This document shows positions 23,473 through 30,993 of a stretch of 60,439 nucleotides of DNA, piece by piece (the first letter of the stretch is position 1; each line of letters starts with the position of its first letter). The stretch lies in NCBI GenBank assembly GCA_016217675.1, contig JACRHC010000046.1, forward strand, positions 1 to 60,439. The letters run 5' to 3'. Position numbers and translations under genes: made by a program. The notes beneath the pieces were generated by a model that saw only the letters and a program-made list of their open reading frames with translations, had not been told where the DNA came from and did not search any database. This DNA comes from Nitrospirota bacterium. Its GTDB lineage: Bacteria > Nitrospirota > Thermodesulfovibrionia > Thermodesulfovibrionales > UBA6898.

Positions 23473-23804
23473 GCAGTCCTCCTGTAATGGAAAGAGTTGA
23501 TAATAATGTAAGTCCTGGAAAGTTTTTGAACCAATAAGAGAATGCTACCCGATGACAAGGTCACTGTCAATCGGAAATGTGGGGATTATGGAAGGCTTCA
23601 GTGGACAGGGGGTAGCCCCTCCTTGGCAGTAGGTAATTCTCCTCCCCTTTCCAAGGGGAGGTCGGGTGGGGTATTGAAAAATCATCCAAAACCTCTGCCT
23701 AAAGCGCCTACTTCTGGCCCATGCCCCTCCTGGGTAAGGACCAGAAGTAGGTGCCTTAAGCAGGGAATTTGAAATCCGGCCCGGGCACTAAATGATCACA
23801 CGGT
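23473..23804. other. Intergenic stretch with degenerate palindromic repeats
   Basis: About 330 bases without a gene. It holds a degenerate element end (CTCCCCTTTCCAAGGGGAGG, then TCGGGTGGGG, near 23642-23671) and a perfect 11-bp hairpin CCTACTTCTGG (23707-23717) / CCAGAAGTAGG (23741-23751) whose loop contains CCCCTCCTGGGTAAGG. A CCTTAAGC block like that in the 5974 and 7330 elements follows. It looks like a graveyard of nested element copies between two gene sets. Confidence 0.65.
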
Positions 23805-24458
23805 TCAGGCTTCGAGGATCAGTTCTTCGCTCGTAATAACACCAATGCCTTTGCGCCGGTATCGCTCCAGGACATCTGCCATATTCTTGCGTGATAAGAC
23901 CGCGTCCTTGATCACCGACACCTTGTACCCTCGGTTCAGTGCGCCAAGGGCAGTGTAGTAGACACAGTATGCGGCATCAACGCCCACGAGATATAGCTCG
24001 TTGACATGGTTGTCGATCAGGAACTGCGCGAACTGCCTGGACGAAAATGCATCAGTTCTGTTCTTCTCGAAATCGTTTTGATTGATCACCTTTATCCTGC
24101 GGTCGATCATGACCCTTCCCTGCCTCCTGCCACCATGAAGCCGCACAAAGAGGTTGTTGCTGAAGACCTGCCTGATGTACGCCACCTCCATGCCCGACTC
24201 TGCAGCCTTGTCTATGAGAGAGTTGACGATGAAGAGCATCCCGCCCGTCGGCGGTCTCGTGACCGGCTGCCTTGTAGTTGTTCCCACATAACCTTCCTGA
24301 ATGTCCAACACTACCAGCGCCTTCCGCGGCGCAGGATACGCAGCTATCTTCCTTCCCCTCGTGGCCATGAACATGCTGCGAAGCATCATCATGCCCGCTA
24401 AAAGAGGAATGGCAGCTATTACCGAAATGACTATGATTACTATGACTTTTAGAGACAT
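23805..24458 (-). CDS. Membrane-anchored isochorismatase-family cysteine hydrolase
   Basis: A 217-residue protein: an N-terminal membrane segment (about 4-26) followed by a cysteine-hydrolase domain. The catalytic triad positions are visible as Asp in LVVLDIQEGY (about 52), Lys in FEKNRTDAF (about 135) and Cys in VGVDAAYCVYY (about 167). The family hydrolyses amides or isochorismate-type substrates such as nicotinamide. The membrane anchor is uncommon for this normally soluble family. Substrate unknown; it stands alone. Confidence 0.8.
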   Translation of the reverse strand: MSLKVIVIIVISVIAAIPLLAGMMMLRSMFMATRGRKIAAYPAPRKALVVLDIQEGYVGTTTRQPVTRPPTGGMLFIVNSLIDKAAESGMEVAYIRQVFSNNLFVRLHGGRRQGRVMIDRRIKVINQNDFEKNRTDAFSSRQFAQFLIDNHVNELYLVGVDAAYCVYYTALGALNRGYKVSVIKDAVLSRKNMADVLERYRRKGIGVITSEELILEA

Positions 24459-24575
24459 GGATTAAATCTTCGAATAATTGCGCACGGAGCGCTCCAGATA
24501 AGTCGCGACTTTAACTATGTTCATAAAAAACAAAAAATACTTATTCACCGTCGCCTTGATTTTGTTCTTAAATAT

Positions 24576-25247
24576 TCAGTTTGTCTGAGTATTGCTTTCT
24601 GTCTTCCTACCGGATATGACAAGTAGGGCAACGGCGATTGCAATGGCCACAAGGCCCGTTAAGTTTCTTTGCATTAGTTTGATGAAGCCCGCGAGCAGGA
24701 AAAGACAGCCGGGCAGTTGCAGCCATAGCGAGTATGGAGTGAAGAGATTTCCTTGCCAACCCTTTCTGACTTTAAGTAATCGCCACCCCACGACCAACAA
24801 AAAGACACTAAGGCTCCCCGAGAAAATAGTTGCAAGCATGACCTGCCATTTCTGCGCTGGATCTGTTACTGAATCAAGTAATAGCCCGAGTGTTACTAAT
24901 CCGGCTATCGGGACGAGAATCATAGATATCAGACCAAAAGCAAAAGCGGTATTTCTTTTCAGCTCAATTGTATCGGCCTTAATTACTTTACACAGCAGGT
25001 ATGCACCACAAATAAAAGGAATAAAAGAAATGACATTCAAAATTCTGGCAAACGCCGGCATATTTGGGAGAATGAAGTGCAGCTTAGGGATTAGCATTGA
25101 AAGAGAAAAAAGGAATGTTCCTTTCCAGAAATTTATAAATGATGCCTCTCTCTGTCCTTTTATGCGGGAATACACGAGCATTAAAATACTAAAGATCGAC
25201 AGGAAGAATGGATAGACGGACATTATTGCTTCAGTATATTTTTGCAT
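24576..25247 (-). CDS. Hypothetical integral membrane protein
   Basis: A 223-residue protein with about six or seven hydrophobic segments spread over its length and short charged loops. No transporter motif or enzyme signature is visible, and I recognise no family. Adenine/thymine content is higher than in the neighbouring genes. It is flanked by AT-rich spacers and is probably transcribed alone. Confidence 0.55.
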   Translation of the reverse strand: MQKYTEAIMSVYPFFLSIFSILMLVYSRIKGQREASFINFWKGTFLFSLSMLIPKLHFILPNMPAFARILNVISFIPFICGAYLLCKVIKADTIELKRNTAFAFGLISMILVPIAGLVTLGLLLDSVTDPAQKWQVMLATIFSGSLSVFLLVVGWRLLKVRKGWQGNLFTPYSLWLQLPGCLFLLAGFIKLMQRNLTGLVAIAIAVALLVISGRKTESNTQTN

Positions 25248-25327
25248 TTTTATATCGCTTGTGTCTTTTTCGTGATTATAGGGGCAAAGAAGGGCATCGT
25301 CAAGGAAAATCTATAAATCGAGAAGGG

Positions 25328-25555
25328 CTATCTATTTAATAAGAAACGATAATAATTATATGCGGGCACCGATTCTTCGTTATGGATCATGTCGGCAACA
25401 ACATTCTTCACAAGCTTACGGATTCCTTTCAACGCTGCATCCGGAGAATGCGCAAGCCAGCTAAGGCTCGGGAATTCAGCACAAAGCCCGACGTATTCGC
25501 CGCCTTCCTCTGACCATGCGACCCGATAGGTATACTTATCACTTTTCTGCGCCAT
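25328..25555 (-). CDS. HicB-like antitoxin-family protein, no partner toxin
   Basis: A 75-residue protein from ATG 25555, chosen for its AGGAGG at 6 bp. The fold-defining segment YRVAWSEEGGEYVGLCAEFP and the following helix with SPDAALKGIRKLVKN are those of the partial RNase H-like HicB domain. There is no HicA toxin gene on either side and no DNA-binding tail, so it may be a stand-alone HicB-type protein rather than a working antitoxin. It follows the rluD-like gene and shares its transcript. Confidence 0.65.
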   Translation of the reverse strand: MAQKSDKYTYRVAWSEEGGEYVGLCAEFPSLSWLAHSPDAALKGIRKLVKNVVADMIHNEESVPAYNYYRFLLNR

Positions 25556-25578
25556 GTTCAACCTCCTAACCCCCAAAA

Positions 25579-26454
25579 TCACACCATATGCCTTACGAGG
25601 GAGCCGAAGGCAGGCGGGATAGGCGTGGTGAACTCCATCTTTTTCTTTGTCACCGGATGGCTGAAAGAGAGGCTGTATGCATGGAGCGCGATGCGGCGGA
25701 TCGGGTTGGTCGCTGCCCCGTATTTTTTGTCGCCGACTATCGGACAGCCCAGATCGGACAGATGCACACGGATCTGGTGTTTGCGGCCGGTATCGAGGAT
25801 CAGCTCAAGCAGCGCATGCGTTTTGTCGGCCTTAAGGACCCTATACCGCGTAACTGCATGCTTGGTCTCATCAGACATGGCATCTGAATAAACCTTGAAT
25901 GCCTTGGTCTCATTCAGATAGCTCTCGATCTTCCCTTCCCTCTTTTTCGGCACGCCCTCAACAACCGCATAGTATTTCTTTTCGGCATGCTCCCAGTCAT
26001 CCTGGAGCTTTTTCTTTATCGCCTCGTTCTTTGCAAATATGAGAAGGCCGGAGGTCTCCCGGTCAAGCCGGTGAACAATGAAGATGCGGTCAGGTCTCGA
26101 CGGGTTGCGCTCCTTGAAAAAAGCGTTCAGAAGGTAGTAGGCAGTCTCTCTCTTTTCGCTCTCTGTCGCAATGGTAAGCAGGCCTGAAGGCTTGTTTATG
26201 ACCATAACAGCGTCATCTTCATGCAGGACCTCTATGTCATATTTCTCGAGGATATCTTTGCCCGGCTCTGGTTTGGAGTCAAGGGAGAGGAGATCGCCAG
26301 CCGACAGAAGGTGATCAAACCCGGTCACGACCTTATTGTTCACTGCTATGGCCCGGTGCTTCAGGAGCTGCTTCACCTTGGTCTTTGAATAGCCCATATG
26401 GACAAGAAGATCCATAAGGCCCGTGGCTGCTTTAACCCTGATAGGTTTCATCAT
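25579..26454 (-). CDS. RluA-family pseudouridine synthase (RluD-like)
   Basis: A 291-residue RNA-modifying enzyme. An N-terminal S4 RNA-binding domain (about 10-60) is followed by the catalytic domain with HRLDRETSGLLIFAKN (about 129-144, catalytic Asp) and the typical RKHQIRVHLSDLGCPIVGD (about 226-244). It isomerises uridine in 23S rRNA; which site cannot be told. It overlaps rlmN by 4 bp, so two rRNA-modifying genes are coupled. Confidence 0.9.
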   Translation of the reverse strand: MMKPIRVKAATGLMDLLVHMGYSKTKVKQLLKHRAIAVNNKVVTGFDHLLSAGDLLSLDSKPEPGKDILEKYDIEVLHEDDAVMVINKPSGLLTIATESEKRETAYYLLNAFFKERNPSRPDRIFIVHRLDRETSGLLIFAKNEAIKKKLQDDWEHAEKKYYAVVEGVPKKREGKIESYLNETKAFKVYSDAMSDETKHAVTRYRVLKADKTHALLELILDTGRKHQIRVHLSDLGCPIVGDKKYGAATNPIRRIALHAYSLSFSHPVTKKKMEFTTPIPPAFGSLVRHMV

Positions 26455-27494
26455 GCGTTATTCTCCCTGTTCTTCTCTCTTCCTCTCAACTGGCCGCATG
26501 CAGCGAGGATATCCTGGCCCTTGCTCTCCCGGACCAAGGCTGTCATATGGGCAGCCTTCAGCACTTGCTGGAACGCAAGCACTGTCGCCTGCTTCGGTCT
26601 TTTCAGCCTGCTCCCCTCATGCGGATTATAAGGGATCAGGTTCACCTTGCAGGGTATGTTCTTGAGAATTCTCGTTAGCCTCTTCGCATCTTCGAGGGTA
26701 TCATTGACCCCATCGAGCAGCACATATTCAAAGGTGATCAGTCGCTGCGGCTGAAGCGGATACATCCTGCAGGCGTCAAGGAGCATCTTGAGCGGATATT
26801 TTTTATTGATCGGCATGATCCTGTCCCGCACCTCATCGGTTGTTGCGTTCAGCGAGACAGCGAGATTCACGTCCGGGGCCTTCTTCGGCAGCTCCAGCAT
26901 CTTCGGCACAAGGCCTGAGGTCGAGAGCGTGATTCTGCGCTTTGATATGCCGAGGGTCTCCGTGATCTTTTTGAGCGCCTCCACCACCTCGTCAAAGTTG
27001 GCCAGCGGCTCGCCCATACCCATGAAAACGATGTTCGAGATCCGCTTCGGGCTTATAAGCCCGTTCACAAAAAGGATCTGATCAACGATCTCGTGGGCCT
27101 TCAAATTTCTGACAAGGCCAGTCTCTCCGGTCAGACAGAAGCTGCATGCCATGGCGCAGCCGACCTGGGAAGAGATGCAGAGCGTGCGGCGGTCATCGTC
27201 AGGGATCAGCACACTCTCGATCGTCTGGCCGTCCTCAAGGGCAAAGAGAAATTTCCCGGTGTTGTCCTTTGACGTCTGGCGTGAAACAAGCTCAAGGCTG
27301 CTGATGCAGACAGTCCTGGCGAGGTCCTCGCGCAGGGACTTCGAAAATTCGGTGATCTCCTGAATGTCCCGGGCATATTTTTCGTACATCCAGTGCAATA
27401 GCTGGTCGACGCGGAATTTGGGCAGACCCTGTGTCTTTGCAAAACTGGACAGTTCTTCCCGCGTGAGGGACTTCAGATTTATCCTATCCGGCAT
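26451..27494 (-). CDS. rlmN: Dual-specificity rRNA/tRNA methyltransferase RlmN
   Basis: A 347-residue radical SAM enzyme that methylates C2 of A2503 in 23S rRNA and A37 of some tRNAs. The radical SAM cluster motif is CAMACSFC (about 113-120), with GMGEPLANF (about 158-166) and the C-terminal catalytic Cys region (DILAACGQLRG, about 329). The N-terminal helical domain includes FAKTQGLPKFRVDQLLHWMY. Length and motifs are normal. It is the third gene of an FKBP - response regulator - rlmN - rluD set. Confidence 0.95.
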   Translation of the reverse strand: MPDRINLKSLTREELSSFAKTQGLPKFRVDQLLHWMYEKYARDIQEITEFSKSLREDLARTVCISSLELVSRQTSKDNTGKFLFALEDGQTIESVLIPDDDRRTLCISSQVGCAMACSFCLTGETGLVRNLKAHEIVDQILFVNGLISPKRISNIVFMGMGEPLANFDEVVEALKKITETLGISKRRITLSTSGLVPKMLELPKKAPDVNLAVSLNATTDEVRDRIMPINKKYPLKMLLDACRMYPLQPQRLITFEYVLLDGVNDTLEDAKRLTRILKNIPCKVNLIPYNPHEGSRLKRPKQATVLAFQQVLKAAHMTALVRESKGQDILAACGQLRGREKNRENNA

Positions 27495-27511
27495 ATCAGG
27501 ATATAACTATT

Positions 27512-28096
27512 CTACTTGTTATTGCCGTGGCAGCGCGGACAGAAGAACTTTGCAGTAAACCACGGTGTCTCATGGGAAAAGTCAGGGATCAGATCGAGGA
27601 GCATCGGAATATTGCAGGATGCACAGACAAAGCCATTGAGCTTGAAATCGCCGGAAAGCTTCTTTGCGTCATACAGATTTTCTTTTATCTCTATGGTATA
27701 GTGCGTGACCGCCTGTTCAACAGGTCTCTGGCTCAGGGCAGCTCGTATCCTCTCTACGACCTCGTTGGGCTTGGTGATGGACTTTATAATATACCCGGCA
27801 GCGCCCAGGCTCAGCGCCTTTTCAACCTCATCAGGCTGGCCCTTGGCCGAAAAGACAAGCACCGGGATATCCTTGAACTTCTGGTCGGTCTTGACGACCT
27901 GGAGCACCTTGTATCCGTCCATGATCGGCATCATAAGATCAAGGAGAATGATGTCCGGTCTGCTCAGGGAAAGGGCCTTGATCGCCTCCATGCCGTTGTC
28001 AGCGGTGACCACCGCAAACTGCTCCATCATAAGTTTATTGCGATACATCTGCTGGATCGCCTTTGAATCTTCGACAAGAAGGACCTGGTATTTCAC
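27512..28096 (-). CDS. Response regulator with C-terminal zinc-ribbon-like tail
   Basis: A 194-residue protein. Residues 1-122 are a receiver domain with the acidic pocket (VEDS), phospho-Asp in IILLDLMMPIMDG (about 55) and Lys in IIKSITKP (about 107). There is no DNA-binding output domain. The tail (about 150-194) has FVCASCNIPML and FFCPRCHG, two CxxC pairs that should bind zinc. A related tail is not one I can name. It lies 18 bp before rlmN in the same operon as an FKBP, so its link to signalling is unclear. Confidence 0.78.
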   Translation of the reverse strand: MKYQVLLVEDSKAIQQMYRNKLMMEQFAVVTADNGMEAIKALSLSRPDIILLDLMMPIMDGYKVLQVVKTDQKFKDIPVLVFSAKGQPDEVEKALSLGAAGYIIKSITKPNEVVERIRAALSQRPVEQAVTHYTIEIKENLYDAKKLSGDFKLNGFVCASCNIPMLLDLIPDFSHETPWFTAKFFCPRCHGNNK

Positions 28097-28139
28097 GTTT
28101 TAAATGTAATATTCCCTATTCGCTGCTGTCAAGATGAGG

Positions 28140-28580
28140 CTACGCCTCTTCTGTTACGATCTCTTCGAGAGTCACGTCAAAGATCAGGTTTTTTCCTGCC
28201 AGGGCATGGTTTGCATCCATGATATAGCCGGTCTCGGTCTTTTCCAGGATCTTAACCGTGATCGGCATCCCGTCAGCACGGTACAGCTGCATCTGCTGGC
28301 CGACCTCAGGCGTTATGCCCTCGCTGATCCTGTCCTTATGGAACTCAAAGACCTTCTCCTTCACGCACGGGCCATACGCCCTGTCAGGGGTCATCGAAAT
28401 CGACCGCGTCTCGCCCGGCTCCATGCCGATAACGCCTTCTTCGAGACCTTTAATGAATTCACCCCTGCCGATCTTCATCTCGAGCGAGGCGCCTCCCTCT
28501 GAAGAGTCAAAAACCGAGCCGTCCTCAAGCTTTCCTACGTAGTGTATCCTTATGGTATCGCCTTCTTTTACCTGTGCCAT
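28140..28580 (-). CDS. FKBP-type peptidyl-prolyl isomerase (SlyD-like)
   Basis: A 146-residue enzyme starting at ATG 28580 (MAQVKEGDTIRIHYVGKL), which has GGAAGG before it; the frame extends 13 codons further without support. The FKBP core is GSVFDSSEGGASLEMKIGRG (about 21-40) followed by an insert-in-flap domain, as in SlyD. It catalyses proline isomerisation in folding and may bind metal, though no His-rich SlyD tail is present. First gene of a minus-strand set ending in rluD. Confidence 0.9.
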   Translation of the reverse strand: MAQVKEGDTIRIHYVGKLEDGSVFDSSEGGASLEMKIGRGEFIKGLEEGVIGMEPGETRSISMTPDRAYGPCVKEKVFEFHKDRISEGITPEVGQQMQLYRADGMPITVKILEKTETGYIMDANHALAGKNLIFDVTLEEIVTEEA

Positions 28581-28654
28581 CTGTTTCCTTCCTTTTTGAT
28601 TGATCCAGTATTTTACCACAGCTGCCCGTAAAAGGCCTTGCGGGTTTCCATTGA

Positions 28655-28684
28655 TTGGCTAATGGCCTGACGGCATGGCATAAT
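28655..28684 (+). promoter_or_regulatory. Promoter of the acyl/lipid operon
   Basis: TTGGCT (28655-28660), 18-bp spacer, CATAAT (28679-28684). A transcript from here would start near 28690, after the candidate starts TTG 28655 and ATG 28685, and so supports translation from TTG 28709, which has GGAG at 28700-28703. Confidence 0.45.
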
Positions 28685-28708
28685 ATGAAGTCAAATCATG
28701 GAGAAATC

Positions 28709-29608
28709 TTGTTAAAAGCAGCAGCCATCTTCCCCGGTCAGGGGTCAGGGTATTCGGGAATGCTCTCCTGCATCAGGAAGGCCCCGATAACCGATGAGGT
28801 CTTCGGCAGGATCATGCATGTTGCCAAAAGGGATATCCTTGATGCTGCAGAGGGTCATGCAGCCTATGGCCTTAATGATCCGGTAGTCTCCCAGCTCGCA
28901 GTCTTCGGCGCAAGCGCCTCTTACTGGCATATGCTCAGAAACAAAGAGAACTTTCAATACATTGCAGGCCACAGCCTCGGCTTCTATGCAGCGCTCTACG
29001 CTTCAGGCGCTGTTTCGCTTGAGGACTGTGCAGGTATTATCATGAACGTGCAGAAGGCCATAGAGTCAGTCTCCGGCAACAAGTCAGGACTGATGGCATC
29101 GATCATGGGACTCAGGACCGAACAGGTGGAAGAGATCTGTTCGCAGCTTGACGGCGTCCATGTTTCAAACATCAATTCCATTACCCAGACGGTCATTTCA
29201 GGCTGGAAAGATGCAGTCCGCACAGCATGCAGCCTGGCCCTTGAAGACGGCGCGCTTGCCGTAAAGGAGTTGGCCATAGCCAATCCCCTGCACAGCCCGC
29301 TGATGAACGGTATTGAAGACGTGATCAGCCATGATGTCGCTTTGCTTGAAATCAGAGAGCCAAAGGTGCCTGTCATGAGCCATATCGACAGCAGCCCCCT
29401 GGATGCAGAGGGCATTGCCCGCGTCCTTTCGATGCAGCTTACGAAGAAGGTACGCTGGAGTGATACGGTAAAGGCCATCAGACAGGAGGGCATAAACCGT
29501 TTTATTGAAGTGGGCCCCTCTGATGTTCTCTCAAGGCTGGTGAGATGGATAGAACGCGACGCAGAATCTCTCAGGGCAGAGGAACTGGTACCGTGTCAGA
29601 CCTCGTAG
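28709..29608 (+). CDS. FabD-like acyltransferase lacking the malonyl-binding Arg
   Basis: An acyl-CoA:ACP transacylase-fold protein of about 299 residues from TTG 28709; the frame opens further up at 28655. The nucleophile motif is GHSLGFYAAL (about 88) and the active-site His is in ANPLHSPLMNG. The glycine-rich start is FPGQGSGYSGM. FabD enzymes have an RG pair that binds the malonyl carboxylate about 25 residues after GHSLG; here that region reads IIMNVQKAIESVSGNK with no Arg, so a non-carboxylated acyl group is likely. First gene of a plus-strand operon with FabG, ACP, dehydratase and exporter. Confidence 0.8.
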   Translation: MLKAAAIFPGQGSGYSGMLSCIRKAPITDEVFGRIMHVAKRDILDAAEGHAAYGLNDPVVSQLAVFGASASYWHMLRNKENFQYIAGHSLGFYAALYASGAVSLEDCAGIIMNVQKAIESVSGNKSGLMASIMGLRTEQVEEICSQLDGVHVSNINSITQTVISGWKDAVRTACSLALEDGALAVKELAIANPLHSPLMNGIEDVISHDVALLEIREPKVPVMSHIDSSPLDAEGIARVLSMQLTKKVRWSDTVKAIRQEGINRFIEVGPSDVLSRLVRWIERDAESLRAEELVPCQTS

Positions 29609-30327
29609 CGCTCGTCACCGGCGGCACAAAAGGCATAGGCAAGGCCATTGCCCGCTCCCTGGCAAAAAAGGGCATACGGGTCTATATGAACTTTGCTGCT
29701 GACGCGCAGGCGGCTGAGACAGCGCTCGGTGAGCTGAAGGCTGAAGGCATGTCCGCTGCTGTCATGCAGGCTGATGTCTCTGATCAGGAACAGGTGAATA
29801 CCATGATCGGAACGATCGTGCAGAACGAAGGCAGGCTCGATATCCTGGTGAACAATGCCGGCATCATCAAAGACGGCCTCCTCATGCTGATGCCGGACAG
29901 GAATTGGCACAAGGTGATAGAGGTGAACCTCAACAGCGTGTATTACTGTTCAAAGTCAGTGCTGAGGCCCATGATCGGCAGCAAATGGGGCAGGATCATC
30001 AATATCATTTCGCCCAGCGCTCTTATGGGCAGGGCAGGACAGACAAATTATGCGGCATCAAAGGGAGGCGTGCTCAGTCTGACCCGGTCGTTGGCACGCG
30101 AGGTCGGACGATACAACATCACCGTGAATGCTGTCTCTCCCGGCGTGATAGCAACAGAGCTCACCAAAGAGATGGACGAGAAGATCAGGGAAGAGTTTAT
30201 CTCGATGATCCCGGCAGGCAGATTCGGAACGCCTGAAGAAGTGGCGCATGCAGTTTCATTTCTTGCTTCGGATGAGGCAGGATATATTACCGGTGAATAT
30301 ATATCAGTTGACGGAGGACTTACCTGA
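29593..30327 (+). CDS. 3-oxoacyl-ACP reductase (FabG-like)
   Basis: A short-chain dehydrogenase/reductase of 244 residues from GTG 29593, overlapping the acyltransferase gene by 16 bp. The cofactor motif TGGTKGIGKAIA (about 9-20) is for NADPH, NNAGI is present, and the Ser-Tyr-Lys triad is in IISPSALMGRAGQTNYAASK. The C-terminal GEYISVDGGLT is standard for FabG. It would reduce beta-ketoacyl-ACP made by a ketosynthase that is not encoded here. The stop overlaps the ACP start. Confidence 0.88.
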   Translation: MSDLVALVTGGTKGIGKAIARSLAKKGIRVYMNFAADAQAAETALGELKAEGMSAAVMQADVSDQEQVNTMIGTIVQNEGRLDILVNNAGIIKDGLLMLMPDRNWHKVIEVNLNSVYYCSKSVLRPMIGSKWGRIINIISPSALMGRAGQTNYAASKGGVLSLTRSLAREVGRYNITVNAVSPGVIATELTKEMDEKIREEFISMIPAGRFGTPEEVAHAVSFLASDEAGYITGEYISVDGGLT

Positions 30328-30587
30328 TGGAAACGGCAGCGCTTGTTGAAGAGCTAAAGGCATTGATCATAAAGAACCTGAAACTGGAGGATATAACGCC
30401 TGAAGATATTGATGCTTCTGCGCCGCTCTTTGGGAGCGGTCTGGGCCTGGACTCGATAGATGCCCTCGAACTGGTCGTCGGCCTCGAAAAGACCTACGGC
30501 ATCAGAATTCCTGACGAAGATGTCGGCAAAGAGGCATTCGCCTCAGTACATGCCCTCGCTGACTACGTTATCAGGAGCACAAAATAG
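30327..30587 (+). CDS. Acyl carrier protein
   Basis: An 86-residue acidic four-helix carrier protein. GLGLDSIDALELVVGLEKTY (about 38-57) contains the Ser that takes the phosphopantetheine arm. The DSID rather than DSLD context separates it from housekeeping AcpP and fits a specialised carrier. It directly follows fabG (1-base overlap) and precedes the dehydratase by 7 bp. Confidence 0.9.
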   Translation: METAALVEELKALIIKNLKLEDITPEDIDASAPLFGSGLGLDSIDALELVVGLEKTYGIRIPDEDVGKEAFASVHALADYVIRSTK

Positions 30588-30594
30588 CATTTCC

Positions 30595-30993
30595 ATGCGG
30601 CCTTATGAGCAGCTTCCCCACAGGCATCCTTTTATCATGCTCGATGCTGCCGAGGTCCTCGAAGAGGGCAGGCGCGCACGGGGTTCCCGGCAGATCACGA
30701 GCAATGATCCGATTGTTCTTCCTGACGGCACGCTGCCTCAGGTCTATATTATCGAATCCATGGCCCAGGTATCAGGCATTGCAAGCAGCAGAAAAGACAG
30801 CTCTCTCTTTGCAGGCATTACCGGTCTGACCTTTCATGGGATTGTCAGGGCAGGCGATACCCTGGAGGTCGAAAGCACGGTTGAGCGCAGCATAGGCAAC
30901 ATGTATATCTTTACCGCCCGCGCCCTTGCAGCAGGGAAAGTCATTGCTGAGGGGGGTATCGTTCTTCACTTCGATGAAAGCCATGGAGGATAA
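30595..30993 (+). CDS. 3-hydroxyacyl-ACP dehydratase (ApeP/FabZ-like hotdog)
   Basis: A 132-residue hotdog-fold protein from ATG 30595. YEQLPHRHPFIMLDAAEV (about 4-21) and LPQVYIIESMAQ (about 47-58, with Glu) match the ApeP-type dehydratases of aryl-polyene clusters more than housekeeping FabZ, which would have GHFPxxPVMPG. It dehydrates 3-hydroxyacyl-ACP. The gene overlaps the start of the next one by about 20 bp. Confidence 0.8.
   Translation: MRPYEQLPHRHPFIMLDAAEVLEEGRRARGSRQITSNDPIVLPDGTLPQVYIIESMAQVSGIASSRKDSSLFAGITGLTFHGIVRAGDTLEVESTVERSIGNMYIFTARALAAGKVIAEGGIVLHFDESHGG

Noticed and set aside
25328..25555. Complete HicAB toxin-antitoxin pair
   Set aside because: Only a HicB-like protein is present; no HicA-sized ORF with the dsRNA-binding-like motif is found on either side.
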